From Desulfuromonadaceae bacterium (GTDB taxonomy: Bacteria > Desulfobacterota > Desulfuromonadia > Geobacterales > Pseudopelobacteraceae), in NCBI GenBank assembly GCA_028683855.1, contig JAQUHA010000011.1, forward strand, positions 1 to 64,000: a stretch of 64,000 bases of DNA. Reading direction: 5' to 3'. Numbering within the stretch: position 1 is the stretch's first letter; each line of letters starts with the position of its first letter. A model generated the notes under the pieces. It was not told the origin of the DNA. It did no database searches and saw nothing but the letters and a program-made list of their open reading frames with translations. Below, one piece after another: positions 63,227 through 64,000 of this stretch. Both the position numbers and the translations under genes were made by a program.

Positions 63227-64000
63227 TGTCAGGTTTATTAATTGAATTGGTTGCTCGCCATTCAATTGCTTATGAAATGGATATAGTTGCGGGTGATCGA
63301 CTCCTGTCTGTAAATGGGAATATTCTCCGTGATCTCATAGATTACAGCTATTATACCTCCTCAGAAGAGGAGCTACTTCTTGAGGTTGCAAAATGTGATG
63401 GTGAATTATGGGATGTTCAGATTGAAAGATCACCTGAGGAGCCTATTGGCTTAACCTTTTCCGCTCCTATTCCTGCAAGATGTGCCAACAACTGTCTCTT
63501 CTGTTTTGTTCATCAGCTCCCCAAAGGTTTACGTAAGCAGCTTTACGTTAAAGATGAAGATTATCGTCTCTCCTTTCTGAACGGGAATTATGTAACTCTT
63601 GCCAACCTGAAGTCATCGGAATTAAAGAGAATAGTCAAGCAACACCTCTCTCCGCTTTACATCTCTGTGCATACCGTAAATCCGGGTTTGCGTGAACATC
63701 TGCTCGGTAAGAGTGGGATACCGGCAATAATGGGGCAGCTCAAATCTCTGGCTGACGCGGGGATTGTAATGCATACACAAATTGTATTATGTCCTGGGCT
63801 GAATGATGGCGAGGAGTTGCGGCGCACCCTGGCAGAACTGACTTCTCTGTTCCCGGCAGTAGAGTCTATAGCGATTGTGCCGCTTGGGCTGACAACGCAT
63901 AGAGCTGGTTTGCCGCAACTGGAGTCTGTTACTGCTGATTATGCAAGAAAGTTCGTATTGAGTTATCAGGAAGAGGCAACAAAACTCAGGAATAAATACA
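63226..64000 (+). CDS. Radical SAM protein with PDZ-like start (DUF512 family), cut by window edge
   Basis: At least 258 residues, open to the right edge. ATG 63226 overlaps the permease stop (TGATG) and has GGGAG (63216-63220). The N-terminus (GLLIELVARHSIAYEMDIVA, GDRLLSVNG) is a PDZ-like domain; the radical SAM motif is RCANNCLFCF, Cys86, Cys90 and Cys93 (CX3CX2C). LYISVHTVNPGLREHLLGKS and IVMHTQIVLCPGLNDGEEL are in the DUF512 group often found beside the GTPase Der. Its function is unsettled. Confidence 0.88.
   Translation, partial: MSGLLIELVARHSIAYEMDIVAGDRLLSVNGNILRDLIDYSYYTSSEEELLLEVAKCDGELWDVQIERSPEEPIGLTFSAPIPARCANNCLFCFVHQLPKGLRKQLYVKDEDYRLSFLNGNYVTLANLKSSELKRIVKQHLSPLYISVHTVNPGLREHLLGKSGIPAIMGQLKSLADAGIVMHTQIVLCPGLNDGEELRRTLAELTSLFPAVESIAIVPLGLTTHRAGLPQLESVTADYARKFVLSYQEEATKLRNKY

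Noticed and set aside
1-64000. CRISPR array, rRNA operon or tRNA genes
   Set aside because: No regularly spaced repeat, no rRNA block and no recognisable tRNA cloverleaf ending was noticed. A tRNA scan was not possible.

Overview
The window is one continuous piece of bacterial chromosome. Gene content and protein style suggest a deltaproteobacterium of the Desulfuromonadales, close to Geobacter. The pointers are a full S10-spc-alpha ribosomal cluster behind tuf, a Geobacter-style set of small families (tandem DUF507, DUF2905, DUF309, YjbQ, a second EF-G, an MglA-like protein), many TTG/GTG starts, and a selenium tRNA-modification gene. This placement is inference. No rRNA, tRNA or CRISPR array was recognised.

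Region 1 (1-15030) is the ribosomal supercluster, all on the + strand: the 3' end of tuf, then rpsJ-rplC-rplD-rplW-rplB-rpsS-rplV-rpsC-rplP-rpmC-rpsQ, rplN-rplX-rplE-rpsN-rpsH-rplF-rplR-rpsE-rpmD-rplO-secY, then adk-map-rpmJ-rpsM-rpsK-rpsD-rpoA-rplQ. It closes with a strong intrinsic terminator at 15002-15028. Four small-subunit genes (S3, S5, S13, S4) start with TTG after strong Shine-Dalgarno sites, and infA is missing from its common place between map and rpmJ.

Region 2 (15.1-42.2 kb) is mixed in strand and function: a hotdog thioesterase, mnmH, DUF families and small secreted or membrane proteins, a DMT exporter, a HAD phosphatase, fabI-hflX, queC, a DUF507 pair and a lytic transglycosylase. 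Its most distinctive content is two facing AAA+ modules about 5 kb apart. One (minus strand, 20.4-23.7 kb) is a MoxR-like ATPase with a large protein whose N-terminus carries TraB/TIKI-like motifs. The other (plus strand, 28.9-31.6 kb) is a MoxR-like ATPase, a COG3864-type protein with an intact VWA MIDAS but a broken HExxH motif, and an unrecognised 134-residue protein. This is the best candidate for a poorly described system. hflX seems to lack any ATG/GTG/TTG start that includes its conserved N-terminus and may start on ATT.

Region 3 (42.2-45.7 kb) looks like an accessory island: two zinc-ribbon membrane proteins of AT-rich style, a REP-type (RAYT) transposase gene bounded by matching 12-bp inverted ends that cuts off a signal-peptide ORF, and a PIN/RHH toxin-antitoxin pair. 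A 27-bp near-identical copy of the neighbouring Hpt gene's 3' end sits just past the transposase.

Region 4 (45.7-64.0 kb) holds a phosphorelay (hybrid kinase plus Hpt), mutS, a second EF-G, and a run of SPOR protein, unknown protein, degenerate MglA-like GTPase and a cytidylate kinase-like/BON fusion. Then come a PHP phosphoesterase, nth, a beta-hydroxyacid dehydrogenase, ruvC-ruvA-miaA-hfq, an AI-2E family permease, and a radical SAM DUF512 protein that runs off the right edge. No gap between genes exceeds 300 bases.
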